A DNA stretch of 64,000 bases, from positions 17,331 to 81,330 of the forward strand of contig BAXO01000010.1 of NCBI GenBank assembly GCA_001310555.1, given 5' to 3'. The stretch's first letter is position 1; each line of letters starts with the position of its first letter. A program made the position numbers and the translations under genes. This document shows, piece after piece, positions 1 through 9,851 of the stretch. Below the pieces are notes generated by a model. That model was given only the letters and a program-made list of their open reading frames with translations, did not search any database and was not told where the DNA came from. Source of the stretch: Bacillus sp. JCM 19058. GTDB lineage: Bacteria; Bacillota; Bacilli; Bacillales_H; Bacillaceae_D.

Positions 1-1
1 T

Positions 2-1362
2 ACCGGGCCAAACACAGGTGGGAAAACGGTAACATTAAAAACCGTCGGCTTGTTGACGCTAATGATGCAGTCGGGTCTTCATGTTCCGGCTGAAGAAGAT
101 TCGGAAATGGCAGTGTTCGAGCAAATTTTTGCTGATATTGGTGATGAGCAGTCGATTGAGCAAAGCTTGAGTACGTTTTCTTCTCATATGACTAATATTG
201 TCGATATTTTAGCAAAAGTTGATTTTAGAAGCCTCGTCCTCTTCGATGAGCTTGGCGCCGGAACAGACCCGACCGAAGGGGCAGCGCTGGCTATCTCGAT
301 TTTGGACGATGTGTATCAGCGCGGGGCTAATGTCATTGCGACGACCCATTATAGTGAGCTGAAAGGTATGCATACAACCGTGAAGGAGCGATGAACGCCA
401 GCGTAGAATTTGACGTTGAGACGTTGAAGCCGACTTATCGTTTACTCATCGGTGTCCCGGGTCGAAGCAATGCTTTCGCGATTTCTCGACGCCTTGGGCT
501 TGATGAACGAATTATTGAGCTGGCGAAGAAGCAAATTGATAGTGATACGAATCAAATTGAGAACATGATTGCTTCCCTAGAAACGAGTCAGAAATCAGCC
601 GAATCCGATTGGGAGGAAGCAAAATCGATTCGCCTGGAGGCCGAACAGCTTCGAGCAGAGCTTCAGCAGCAGCTCGGCAAGCTGGAGCAGCAAAAAGAAC
701 GAATTCTCAAAGGCGCCGAGGAAAAGGCCGAACGGGCATTGGCGAACGCAAAGGAAGAAGCCGATTTGATTATTGGCGAACTGCGGGAAATGCAAAAAAA
801 AGGTCTGTCGGTTAAAGAGCACCAAATTATCGAGGCGAGGAAGCACTTGGAAGAATCACAGCCTCAATTAACCGCAAGGCAAAAGGCAATCAAAAAGCAG
901 GCAACGAAGGCGAAGCAGGCAGCTGCAGTAGGTGATGAAGTTAAGGTACTCAGCCTCGGACAAAAGGGTTTTGTCGTTGAAAAGATTAACGAGGAAGAGC
1001 TTCAAGTTCAGATAGGGATTATGAAAATGAAGGTGAATCGCTCAGACTTGCAAGTAATCGATTCTCCGAAAACATCTGAAGCAAAAGCGATTTCGACAGT
1101 TAGAGGAACTGGGGCTCACGTGAAACCGGAGCTTGATTTGCGCGGAGACCGATATGAGGACGCGATGCTAAGAGTCGAGAAATACATTGATGATGCACTT
1201 CTAGCCGGCTACCATCAAATTTCGATTATTCACGGGAAAGGAACAGGCGCATTAAGAAAAGGAGTCAAACAACTCCTGAAACGGCATCCTCACGTAAAAG
1301 GCTCACGAGATGGCGGAATGAATGAAGGTGGCTTAGGGAATACGGTTGTTGAATTAAAATAA
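2..1362 (+). CDS. mutS2: MutS2 family ATPase/endonuclease, 3' part, one frameshift
   Basis: This is the C-terminal part of MutS2, an ATPase that acts on branched DNA or stalled ribosomes; the start lies upstream of the window. The reading frame is open from base 2 and begins at once with the Walker A motif GPNTGGKT. A Walker B region ([13 protein letters not shown]) lies near 230-275, a long charged coiled coil spans about 540-920, and a C-terminal Smr domain starts at LDLRG (about 1129) and carries HGKGTG. One base is missing near 366: downstream residues continue as [12 protein letters not shown] in the next frame, the conserved MutS2 sequence. I infer a base-call error. yshE follows 10 bases later. 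Confidence 0.95.
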
Positions 1363-1372
1363 GTGAGGAGAC

Positions 1373-1803
1373 ATGATGATGATAGAGCAGCTGATTCAAA
1401 ACGATTTTATTAGAACTGCGAGCTTTTACAGTGTCGCGGTTTTGTCTCTCATTGTTTTTCTCGTTCTTTTTGAGCTCGTAACGAAGTATAGCAACTGGCA
1501 GGAAATTAAACGAGGCAATTTGGCTGTTGGTCTAGCAACCGGAGGTAAGATTTTTGCGTCGCCAATATTTTCAGACATTCGATCCAAAATTCAGATTCAA
1601 TATTAATGATGCTAATTTGGAGCGGAATAGGCTTTTTACTGTTATTGCTTAGTTACTTTATTTTTGAATTCCTCACACCGGGCTTTACAGTGGATGAAGA
1701 AATTGCTAATGACAATCGCGCGGTCGGTTTTATGTCTTTCATAATTTCAGTCGGGCTTTCCTACGTCATCGGGGCCAGCATCGTTGCCCAGTACAATCCT
1801 TAA
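1373..1803 (+). CDS. yshE: YshE, DUF350 membrane protein, one frameshift
   Basis: Small integral membrane protein of the DUF350 family, function unknown. Hydrophobic segments are visible near residues 14-35, 75-95 and 115-135, separated by the conserved ELVTKY and GNLAVGLATGGKIF stretches; the C-terminal part has FEFLTPGFTVDEEI and NRAVGF. The start is the first of three tandem ATG codons behind GAGGAG. One base is missing near 1555; after it the protein continues as VANIFRHSIQNSDSIL in the other frame and joins MMLIWSG. The position directly after mutS2 matches B. subtilis. Confidence 0.88.
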
Positions 1804-1820
1804 GCTAGGAAGGAGCAAGT

Positions 1821-1910
1821 ATGGAGACGCTAATGAAGATTCTTATCGGCTGTTGTGTCCTGTTTTTTTTAGCGGGAATTATTTACCTTGTTTTTATAGC
1901 ACCGGCATAA
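1821..1910 (+). CDS. Tiny predicted membrane peptide (29 aa)
   Basis: A short ORF, METLMKILIGCCVL and onward, is preceded by GGAAGGAG and consists almost wholly of one hydrophobic segment (about residues 5-26) ending in IAPA. It lies 17 bases after yshE and just before a terminator, so it would be the last gene of the mutS2-yshE transcript. No family is recognised. The good ribosome binding site and single-span composition argue for a real small membrane protein; the length makes this tentative. Confidence 0.5.
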   Translation: METLMKILIGCCVLFFLAGIIYLVFIAPA

Positions 1911-1917
1911 ACCTTAG

Positions 1918-1957
1918 AAGCAGCACGTCAGCCATTTGGCTTGCGCTGCTTTTTTTT
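1918..1957 (+). terminator. Intrinsic terminator after yshE
   Basis: GCAGCACGTCAGCCA pairs imperfectly with TGGCTTGCGCTGC across a three-base loop, followed by eight T. It ends the mutS2-yshE unit. Confidence 0.75.
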
Positions 1958-2007
1958 GTCATTTAGCCAAATTGAACGAGAAAATTTAAACAATTTGTAA
2001 AAAAAGG

Positions 2008-2037
2008 TTTTCAAAATGTAAGCGATTCCAATACAAT
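2008..2037 (+). promoter_or_regulatory. lcfA promoter with cre (CcpA) site
   Basis: ATGTAAGCGATTCCA at 2016-2030 matches every fixed position of the cre consensus WTGNAANCGNWNNCW. It sits between a weak -35 (TTTTCA, 2008-2013) and a -10 (TACAAT, 2032-2037), where CcpA binding would block initiation. Catabolite repression of the lcfA operon is known in B. subtilis. The promoter assignment is by eye. Confidence 0.65.
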
Positions 2038-2096
2038 GGAGGTAGAGGAGAAAATACGTAAAAGAAAGGGGCGTGTTAAGGCGGGAGGAGACGTTT

Positions 2097-3801
2097 ATGT
2101 CCACCATTGATAAGCCGTGGCTGGTGCATTACCCGAAGGAAATTCCTCAAACGATTGAATATGAGGAGCGGACACTACACGATTACTTAAAGCAATCGGC
2201 CGAGCTTCATCCTTCACAATCAGCTGTTCATTTCCTCGGTAAAGAATTAACGTTTCAAGAGGTGTATGAGCAAGCTAAGCGCTTTGCCAATCAATTGAAG
2301 GCACTAGGTGTCGAGAAAGGGGATCGGGTGGCGCTAATGCTGCCAAACAGTCCGCAATCATTGATCAGTTATTATGGAACGTTGATGTTAGGGGCAGTTG
2401 TCGTCCAAACCAATCCTCTCTATGTCGAAAGAGAGCTTGAGCATCAGTTGATTGACTCAGGGCAAAGGTGCTGCTCTGTCTCGATTTAGTTTTTCCAAGG
2501 GTTGAGAAGGTTCGACCGAAAACAAAATTGGAATACGTCATCGTGACCAGTGTGAAGGATTACTTGCCATTTCCGAAAAACCTGCTTTATCCGCTCGTTC
2601 AAAGGAAAAACAAAATGCCGCTTCCAGACATCGAATACAACGAGCATACGTTGTCTCTGCCACGATTGCTAGCCAACGGTTCGAACGAAGAGCCTTCAAT
2701 TGCGATTGATCCAAAAAAGGATCTCGCGTTGCTGCAATATACTGGGGGAACGACCGGACCGGCTAAAGGGGTCATGCTGACGCATTGGAATTTAGTAGTC
2801 AATACGACTCAATGCAGGCACTGGATGTATAAGGCGAAGGGAAGAAAAGAAAAGATGCTCGCTGCCCTACCCTTTTTCCACGTATACGGCATGACGTGTA
2901 TCATGAATTTTGCAGTTATGAGCAGTTATACTTCTGTGATCGTACCAAAATTTGAGGCAGCGACGGTTTTAAAAACGATTGAAAAACAAAAGGTAACGCT
3001 ATTCCCAGGTGCTCCAACGATGTATATCGCCTTGATCAATCATCCCGATATAAAAAATTACGATCTGTCTTCGATCGACGCTTGTTTAAGTGGAGCAGCG
3101 CCTTTACCTGTTGAAGTGCAGCAAACATTCCAAAATTTAACCGGAGGCAACCTAGTGGAAGGGTACGGTTTGACGGAAACGTCGCCGGTTGCTTTAGCCA
3201 ATCCAATCTGGGATAAAAGTAAAATTGGCAGTATCGGTATTCCTTGGCCAGATACGGAGGCGGCAGTTTTTGGTGAGGATTCTGATCAGCCTTAAAGCAA
3301 GGAGAAATCGGGGAAATTGCTATCCGAGGCCCTCAAGTGATGGAAGGATACTGGCAGAAGCCAGAAGAAACGGCTAAGTCTTTTAGAAATGGTTGGTTTT
3401 TAACCGGAGATATGGGATATATGGACGAAGACGGGTACTTTTATATTGTTGATCGGAAGAAGGATATGATCATTGCTGGCGGTTTCAATATTTATCCGCG
3501 GGAAATTGAAGAGGTGCTATTTGAGCACGAAGCGGTGAAGGAGGCTGCTGTTATTAGCGTGCCCGATCAATATCGCGGTGAAACTGTAAAAGCATATGTT
3601 GTCGTCAAGGAAGGGAAGAACATCGCGGAAGAGGAGCTCGATGCCCATTGTAGAAAGCACCTCGCCTCATTCAAGGTACCGCGCCTGTATGAATTCAGGG
3701 AAGAGCTCCCAAAAACGTTGGTCGGTAAAGTACTGCGCCGTGTCTTGATTGAAGAGGAGAAAAATAAAGCAGTTGAGCAGGCAAAAGCTCTGAATGAATG
3801 A
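2097..3801 (+). CDS. lcfA: Long-chain fatty-acid-CoA ligase LcfA, two frameshifts
   Basis: AMP-forming acyl-CoA synthetase that activates long-chain fatty acids for beta-oxidation. Visible motifs are the P-loop-like [16 protein letters not shown] (about 2739-2790), the adenylation motif [11 protein letters not shown] (about 3160-3190), the hinge [21 protein letters not shown], and the C-terminal lysine region [11 protein letters not shown]. The start MSTIDKPWL follows GGGAGGAG. One G is lost near 2463 ([15 protein letters not shown] is restored in the next frame) and one T near 3293 ([12 protein letters not shown]). Expected length is about 565 aa. It heads the fatty-acid degradation block with fadR, fadB and etfBA. 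Confidence 0.95.
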
Positions 3802-3896
3802 AACAGAAAAAATGATATCCTGCCCTGCGCCGCAATTTTGAAGCATGGAAATCATATGCCGCCTGCTATGCAAACTTAAAACAAAGAAGCGACTTT

Positions 3897-3938
3897 ATAC
3901 TACCTGTTCACTTTATTTTAACGGTGACAGGTAGTTTC
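3897..3938. terminator. Hairpin between lcfA and convergent lipoprotein gene
   Basis: ACTACCTGT-TCAC and GTGACAGGTAGT form a 12-bp stem with one bulge. The two flanking genes converge here, so it probably serves both strands. The T tract is poor on each side. Confidence 0.5.
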
Positions 3939-3974
3939 AGTCGGCGACGAGCTAAGGTGTTAAAGCTTTAACCT

Positions 3975-4358
3975 TCATCCCTCAATCATCGGTAAATAGC
4001 GTATTTCTTTTCCTTCTACTACGGCAATAAATGCCTCTGTATTTGTCTGATAAATTTCGGTGCCAATCGGTAGTCGATTCGCAGCCTCGTTGTCGAAATC
4101 GGCTGCAGCCTCGGCATGCTTCGAAATCTCACCGACCTTTTCCCCAAGCTCGTAGTCCAGCTCGAGCACCCAGTCCACCTCCTCAGCATTGGTAAACACG
4201 ATGTCATCCAATACGAAAATATCGGCATCGCTTTCGTCTAAAAAGTCCTCAGCTGTTGGATTGCCAATGAATTCAACATTTTCCTTCTCATCATTGTCGC
4301 TACAGCTCAGTATAAATACGATAGGCAAAAGCGATAAGATAGTCAATAGTCTTCTCAT
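3975..4358 (-). CDS. Predicted lipoprotein (127 aa), function unknown
   Basis: The N terminus is a lipoprotein signal peptide: MRRLL, a hydrophobic core LSLLPIVFI and a lipobox LSC with Cys at residue 19, followed by a charged SDNDEKE linker. The mature part is acidic and contains DADIFVLDDIVF and the motif GTEIYQTNTEAFIAVVEGKEIRYL, reminiscent of small Bacillus lipoproteins but not assigned to a family. The ATG is preceded by GAAGGAGAG. It is transcribed against lcfA and interrupts the fatty-acid genes. Expected location is the outer face of the cell membrane. Confidence 0.75.
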   Translation of the reverse strand: MRRLLTILSLLPIVFILSCSDNDEKENVEFIGNPTAEDFLDESDADIFVLDDIVFTNAEEVDWVLELDYELGEKVGEISKHAEAAADFDNEAANRLPIGTEIYQTNTEAFIAVVEGKEIRYLPMIEG

Positions 4359-4727
4359 TTCATCTCTCCTTCCTCAATTACGTGCCCAAATGAACGAACA
4401 ATGAATCGATACTTTAAAAATGAACGGAAAGCAAATGTTAGTTGGAAAATAATCGCAGAAAGTTTTCTGTATAAGTTCTGAGCACTAATAAAAGTCCCCC
4501 ACTAACGCAAACTTCACTTTATGAGACGGCAAAATAATAGATTAAGTTGCACTTGTGATTCCTACCTCTATTGATCTATCGAGCCAATACTGTTATAGAG
4601 GAGCATTAATATTCTCCCTTTACGAACAACCGACAGACTGTATAATGGTTACACTGACTAGTAACTGATTTGGAGCGGAAACCTAGTTTGAGAATTATTG
4701 TCTTTCGCCAGAATGGTGTTAAGGGGG
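4359..4727. other. Intergenic, no gene seen
   Basis: Separates the divergent lipoprotein and NUDIX genes. I see no convincing ORF, RNA motif or long repeat; it should hold both promoters. Confidence 0.5.
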
Positions 4728-5167
4728 ATGAACTTGAAACGAGTAGATGTTGCTTCGGCGTTAATTAATGACGAGAACGGAAACATATTATTAGTAAAAA
4801 AATGGAACGGAAGATTCTTATTATTGGGGGCCTCCAGGAGGGAAAGTCGAAAAAGGTGAGACTTTAGAGCAAGCCGTAATCCGTGAAGTAAAAGAGGAAA
4901 CGGGTTTTAAGATCGAGGTTACCGGCTTGAATTCAATCAGGGAAGTGTTTTTCGCTCATAAAGAACATCATACGTTAATCATCACTTTTTTTTGCGAAAA
5001 TTATTGGTGGCCAGCTGAACATAAATGACCCTGATAATGAAATTGTAGACGTAAAATGGGTAAATGAGCAAACAGCAAAAGAATTAATGCCGTTATTTGA
5101 AACGTTAAGAATCGATTCAGATCATCAAAAGACACTGGCCTTTTATGCATTTGAAGGAGTTCGATAA
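4728..5167 (+). CDS. NUDIX hydrolase, two frameshifts
   Basis: Pyrophosphohydrolase of the NUDIX superfamily, about 146 aa when reconstructed; the substrate cannot be told from sequence. The start [10 protein letters not shown] follows AAGGGGG. The NUDIX box is complete after one frame correction near 4820: [12 protein letters not shown] followed by [12 protein letters not shown], fitting GX5EX7REUXEEXGU. A second shift lies in a run of eight T near 4986-4994; with seven, the C-terminal half reads [20 protein letters not shown] and ends FYAFEGVR. It is a single gene between the lipoprotein gene and fadR, not part of the usual lcfA-fadR pair, so probably a lineage-specific insertion. Confidence 0.85.
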
Positions 5168-5499
5168 TTGGTAAATAACTGCTTGTATAGGACAAATTTT
5201 GAGTAAAACACGACTCGGGACGGCACTGATTTTGGTGGGCAGCTTTTGCTGCTCGTTCAAACGGTCATTTCATTAAAAAAACGAGCGTATGTCCTTATCC
5301 GAACGGGTAAAGGCAGCTATTCCTTAAGCGAAGTGTACATTTATCTTGAAAAGAGGAACCTGGTCCTACCAGCTTCGTCCACGACAGAGAATTGCTTTCT
5401 TTTTCTATTGCATGGCAGCAAGTCATTGACACCAGCGAGTAAATCAATTAAAATAGCAATACTGAATGAATGTTCATTCACTAATAAGGAGAGAGCAAA
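5168..5499. other. Intergenic upstream of fadR
   Basis: Contains the FadR palindrome near its end. An ORF of about 100 codons crossing it runs into fadR and has no family character, so I do not call a gene. Confidence 0.45.
5463..5480. promoter_or_regulatory. FadR operator
   Basis: TGAATGAATGTTCATTCA is an 18-bp near-perfect palindrome matching the B. subtilis FadR box TGAATGANTANTCATTCA at nearly every position. It lies 20 bases before the fadR start, which suggests autoregulation relieved by long-chain acyl-CoA. Confidence 0.85.
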
Positions 5500-6087
5500 G
5501 TGGGAAAAAGAAAGGGAATCAAATACAACCAAATTATCGATGCAGCAGTAAGAGTGATTGCCAGACATGGCTATCATCAGGCTCAGGTTTCCAAAATTGC
5601 AAAGGAAGCTGGCGTTGCTGATGGAACGATTTATTTATACTTTAGCAATAAAGAAGATATCCTGATTTCCTTGTTTGAAGAAAAGATGGGTGTTTTTGTT
5701 GATGAAATTCGAACAAAGATTGCATTATTAGATAAAATTGAGGAAAAGTTTTTGCTGTCCATTCAAATGCACTTTGCGCAGCTCCAGGCTGAGAAGCAGC
5801 TCGCAATCGTTACACAGCTGGAACTGAGGCAATCGAACCTAGAACTGAGGCAAAGAATTAATCAAATCTTAAAAGAGTATTTGCAGCTTCTGGACGAATT
5901 AATTATCGAAGGAAAGGAAACCGGCTATTTTCGTGCAGATCTTAACACGAGGCTCGCGAGACAAATGATCTTCGGTACGTTAGACGAAATCGTGACGACA
6001 TGGGTCATGAAGGATTGCAAGTACGATTTGACCGCACAAGCGAAACCAGTACAAGAGCTGTTTTTGAAAGGGCTTGCCAAGAACTAA
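5500..6087 (+). CDS. fadR: Fatty-acid degradation repressor FadR (TetR family)
   Basis: TetR-family repressor (195 aa) controlling beta-oxidation genes; released from DNA by long-chain acyl-CoA. The N-terminal helix-turn-helix domain covers about residues 8-55 (IIDAAVRVIARHGYHQAQ, then AGVADGTIYLYFSNKEDIL). The ligand-binding half has the FadR-typical AIVTQLELRQSNLELRQ and QMIFGTLDEIVTTWVM. The GTG start is chosen because AAGGAGAG lies 6-8 bases upstream and the protein begins MGKRKGIKYNQII as in relatives. It is intact. It sits between lcfA and fadB with its operator just upstream. Confidence 0.95.
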   Translation: MGKRKGIKYNQIIDAAVRVIARHGYHQAQVSKIAKEAGVADGTIYLYFSNKEDILISLFEEKMGVFVDEIRTKIALLDKIEEKFLLSIQMHFAQLQAEKQLAIVTQLELRQSNLELRQRINQILKEYLQLLDELIIEGKETGYFRADLNTRLARQMIFGTLDEIVTTWVMKDCKYDLTAQAKPVQELFLKGLAKN

Positions 6088-6172
6088 GAAATTCGGAGCG
6101 GGCTCAGATTCCAGCTGTGAACAGATAAAGGTTTACCTAATCAATCTAAAGTAACGAGAGGGAGGAAGAACG

Positions 6173-6940
6173 GTGGGGCATATTCGGATGGAAGTCGAAG
6201 AGCATATAGCGATGATCGTTATTGAACATCCTCCGGCCAATACTTTGTCGCAGGCTGTTTTAAACGAACTGGAGCAATTATTTGCGAAAATTGAGCAGCA
6301 AAAGGAAATTCGAGTCGTCCTGCTGAGGGGGGAAGGGCGGTTTTTCGCTGCGGGGGCCGATATTAAAGAGTTCACTGAAGTAAAAAGCGGAAGAACATTC
6401 ACGGAAATGGCTTTGAAAGCTCAAGCTTTTTTTTACTAAAATTGAACAATTCCCAAAGCCTGTGATTGCTCTTATTCATGGAGCTGCCTTGGGCGGTGGC
6501 CTTGAGCTTGCATTAGCGTGTCATATGCGTTTAGCAACTTTCGACGCCAAGCTCGGTTTGCCTGAGCTCACACTCGGAATTATTCCGGGCTTTGCTGGTA
6601 GCGTGAGATTGCCATTACATGTCGGCAAGGCTAAAGCGGCTGAAATGATACTGACGAGTGAGCCGATTACGGGAGAAGAAGCGGCTACTGTCGGATTGGT
6701 AAACTCGGTTCATTCTGACGAGGAACTGGTGGATGCAGGAAAAGAACTTGCCCGTAAAATCAGTCAAAAAAGCACCATTTCTACGAAGATGGTTTTAGAA
6801 ATGCTTCAGTACGATGTTCCTCAGCAGTATGAGGAAGCGATGAGACGCGAAGCTGAATTAGCCGGTCAGGCTTTGATTCAACCGATGCTAAAGAGGGAAT
6901 TCAAGCATTTATCGAAAAGCGCAAGCCAAAGTTTAATTGA
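6173..6940 (+). CDS. fadB: Enoyl-CoA hydratase FadB, two frameshifts
   Basis: Crotonase-fold enzyme hydrating trans-2-enoyl-CoA in beta-oxidation, about 256 aa when reconstructed. The oxyanion-hole motifs FFAAGADIKEF and HGAALGGGLELALACH are present, as is GLPELTLGIIPGFAGSVRLP. The GTG start has GGGAGG seven bases upstream. Two errors are visible: extra T in the nine-T run at about 6427-6436, and one T lost near 6873, after which the true C terminus is FDSTDAKEGIQAFIEKRKPK and stops at 6940. Without that correction the frame runs on falsely to 7088 across the etfB start. Confidence 0.93.
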
Positions 6941-7053
6941 GTCATTGCTGCAATGGCTATTTTCAAAGCGGAGCGAGCGCTCAAATGTGAGGGATACTTT
7001 TAGAAAGGCACTCAATATTTTCCGAATCTTTATTTTTGTTTGGAGGCGTTCAA

Positions 7054-7824
7054 ATGAATATTTACGTTTTAATGAAGCGGACCTTTGATACGGAAGAGAA
7101 AATCGTCATTGCGGATAAGCAAATCGAACAGGCGGATGCTGAATTTGTCATTAATCCTTACGATGAGTACGCGATCGAGGAAGCGCTCGTTTTACGCGAA
7201 GCCCATGGCGGGGAGGTAACTGTTGTCACAGTCGGAGAAGAGGAAGCGGGAAAGGAATTGCGGATGGCATTGGCAATGGGTGCTGATAAGGCAGTTTTAA
7301 TCGATTCGGAGGAACTGGAGGAGCTCGATCAACGCTCAACAGCGACTCTTATCGCCGCCTTTTTAAAAGACAAGGATTTCGACATCATTTTAGGAGGAAA
7401 TGTAGCGATCGATGGTGGCTCAGGTCAGGTTGGTCCTCGGGTCGCGCAATTATTAAATATCCCTCAGGTTACGACAATTATCGATCTGGAGATCACTAAT
7501 GGGAAAGCGAGCATTGTCCGTGATGTGGAAGGAGACGAGGAGACTTTAGAGGTTGCGTTACCTCTTCTTGTCACAGCACAGCAAGGTTTGAATGAGCCGC
7601 GTTACCCGTCGCTCCCCGGAATTATGAAGGCGAAGAAAAAGCCGTTGGAAACGCTCGAGCTCGATGATTTGAATTTGGAAGAGGAGGACGTCGCTGCGAA
7701 CACAGAAACGCTTGAACGATTTCTTCCTCCCGAAAAGCAGGCGGGGAAACAGCTTGAAGGTGAAGCTGCTGCTCAAGTGAAGGAACTGGTAGCCTTACTG
7801 AAATCTGAAGCTAAAGTCATTTAA
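7054..7824 (+). CDS. etfB: Electron transfer flavoprotein beta subunit
   Basis: Beta subunit (256 aa, intact) of the soluble ETF that takes electrons from acyl-CoA dehydrogenases. It starts at MNIYVLMKRTFDTEEKI, with GGAGG 6-8 bases upstream, rather than at an in-frame codon 18 bases earlier. AMP/adenine-binding features include NPYDEYAIEEAL, VTVGEEEAGKELRMALAMGAD and LGGNVAIDGGSGQVGPRVAQ; the ETF-beta signature VTAQQGLNEPRYPSLPGIMKAK lies near residues 175-195. etfA follows after 15 bases, so the two subunits are co-transcribed. Confidence 0.96.
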   Translation: MNIYVLMKRTFDTEEKIVIADKQIEQADAEFVINPYDEYAIEEALVLREAHGGEVTVVTVGEEEAGKELRMALAMGADKAVLIDSEELEELDQRSTATLIAAFLKDKDFDIILGGNVAIDGGSGQVGPRVAQLLNIPQVTTIIDLEITNGKASIVRDVEGDEETLEVALPLLVTAQQGLNEPRYPSLPGIMKAKKKPLETLELDDLNLEEEDVAANTETLERFLPPEKQAGKQLEGEAAAQVKELVALLKSEAKVI

Positions 7825-7839
7825 GCGGAGGTGTTTTCG

Positions 7840-8814
7840 TTGAAAAAAATGTTAGTGATCGGTGAAGTGAAGGAAGGCGAAATACGAAATGTATCTTACG
7901 AGGCGATAGCAGCCGCCAAATTGATAGCGGATGTTGCTGAGGTCGTTGCCGTTGTCCCAAGTGACAATGCAGAGATTTGGCCGCAACCTTTGTTCATTTC
8001 GGGGCAGATCGTGCGATTGCAGTCAAGCACCCTGCCCTTGCCCAATATACAACCGATGCCTTTCAGCAGGCAATTTTACAGGTCGTGGACCGGGAACAGC
8101 CAGATTGGATTCTAATGGGCCATACGTCCATCGGCAAGGATTTATCGCCCCGCCTTGCAGTCAAGCTCGATGCCGGGCTCATTTCAGACGTTGTTACGAT
8201 TGAAACGGAGCACGATCGTCCCGTATTTACGCGACCGATTTACTCAGGGAAAGCGTTTGAAAGAAAAACGATTACGAGTGCTGTAGGGATTGTCACAGTG
8301 AGACCGAACAACATTGCGCCATTGGAAAAGGACGAAGCGCGCACAGGTGATGCCGATTCGTTGACTCTCGATCTAATCGATTTGCGCACGATTATAAAAA
8401 ATGTTGTGCGTAAAACGGCAGGCTCTGTCGACTTAGCTGAAGCGAAAGTTATTGTCGCTGGAGGTCGCGGGGTGAAAAGCACGCAAGGCTTTGAGCCGCT
8501 TCAAGAGCTCGCTGATGTTCTCGGTGGAGCAGTCGGCGCCTCACGTGGCGCCTGTGACGCCGAATATTGCGATTACGGCTTGCAAATTGGTCAAACCGGA
8601 AAGGTGGTCACACCTGACCTTTATTTCGCGATCGGCATCTCCGGAGCCATTCAGCATTTGGCAGGTATGTCCAGTTCTAAAGTCATCGTCGCGATTAATA
8701 AAGATCCCGAGGCCCCCATTTTCGAAATTGCTGACTACGGTATCGTCGGTGATTTGTTCGAAGTCGTCCCTTTATTAACAGAGGAATTGAAAAAAAACGC
8801 TCGTTTCAAATTAA
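7840..8814 (+). CDS. etfA: Electron transfer flavoprotein alpha subunit, two frameshifts
   Basis: FAD-binding alpha subunit of ETF, about 325 aa once corrected. The N-terminal domain starts from TTG (MKKMLVIGEVKEGE) behind GCGGAGG. The C-terminal FAD domain carries VIVAGGRGVKS, GGAVGASRGACDAEYCDYGLQIGQTGK in the usual order, then SGAIQHLAGM and VVAINKDPEAPIF-type sequence. A shift near 7970 joins the first segment to LAATFVHFGADRA. At the 3' end a run of eight A near 8791 appears one base too long: corrected, the protein ends ELKKTLVSN at 8814; uncorrected it would run to 8876. It ends in a shared terminator. Confidence 0.94.
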
Positions 8815-8963
8815 ACAAATGTACAAAGCATTCGTCCACAGGACAATCTAAAATAAATGTAAAGCATTCACTTTAAAATTCACTAGCTAGTTTTTTGCGA
8901 TACAAAAATTTCCCGACGGATCCGTGAGAAACGAATTCCATTTAAAACGTTATAATAAGCAAG

Positions 8964-9003
8964 AAAACAAGCATTGATGAGCTCTTCAATGCTTGTTTTT
9001 ATT
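8964..9003. terminator. Bidirectional terminator between etfA and tetR
   Basis: AAACAAGCATTGA and TTCAATGCTTGTTT pair around a short loop, with T tract on the + strand and A-rich sequence before it, so it can end both convergent genes. Confidence 0.8.
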
Positions 9004-9629
9004 TTGATTTATTATTTTAGTATTCATGTTAATACCATACAGATGCTTAACTCCACTGCCAAGGATATGTGTGAGCATGGAAGCCACTTCAGTTGGCGAT
9101 TGCTCCATACCGGTTTCAATCCAGTACTGAAGAATACTAAGATTAGAGGAGGCAAAGTAGTCAATCATATAATCCTTTGGCACAATCGTCTCCGCCAGAT
9201 CGGGCTGGAAGTCGAGAAACTTGGAAATATGCTGAGTTTTTAAGAAGTTTTTGATGCGAACAGCAAACTCAGGGTCCCCTTTTGGACCAAGAATGACTTT
9301 AAAGAAATCCCCGTGTTCAGCAAAGTATTCGATTACCTTCACCAGCATCGGATCGGGTTTGTTTTTTTTCGGCATGAGACAAATAGTCGTAGGGACTGAG
9401 CTTTTTTTATTCTTTGCACCAATCCGTTCCACGTGTCTTCCCTGATCCGCTCGACCATATCGGTAGCGTCCGTATAATGCAAGTAGAAGGTCCCACGGTT
9501 AATATCGGCTTTTTTTCGTTAAATCTGTCACAGTCACACGGTTGACTCCTTTTTCTTCCATAACCTCGATTAAAGCCTTGCGTAAGAGGCTCTTGTTCTC
9601 GCCTTACGTCGATCCATTTTATCAGACAT
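8986..9629 (-). CDS. TetR-family regulator, several frameshifts
   Basis: Minus-strand TetR/AcrR-type repressor, about 215 aa when pieced together. It starts MSDKMDRRKARTRA behind GGAGTG. After a one-base shift, the helix-turn-helix reads LLRKALIEVMEEKGVNRVTV, then TDLTKKADINRGTFYLHYTDATD once a seven-A run is read as six. The C-terminal domain resumes as DPMLVKVIEYFAEHGDFFKVILGPKGDPEF and ends at 8986. At least three indels, two of them in A runs, break it. The effector is unknown. It converges on etfA and lies next to the HMA/peroxiredoxin-like cluster, which it could control. Confidence 0.82.
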
Positions 9630-9851
9630 GATCGCACTCCCTTTTTTTATATTTTTTTTAGAAAATGAACAGGTTTTTCTAAATGTATCGAATAAGCAAC
9701 AGATGACAGATATTTTAATTATTGATTCCGATTATTTATTATTTTACTATACAGAAGTAGGGTATGAATAATCAACAATAGTGTTCATTATTTTAGTGGT
9801 ATTTCTGGATGAGCCTCTGTGGGTACAAAATGAAAAAAAGGAGGAATAGCG

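Noticed and set aside
1784..1966. 60-codon ORF overlapping the yshE end
   Set aside because: It lacks a start signal and overlaps both the yshE end and the terminator; the 29-codon ORF in another frame has the better ribosome binding site.
5246..5551. ORF of about 100 codons before and into fadR
   Set aside because: It covers the FadR operator and the fadR start in another frame and shows no family similarity.
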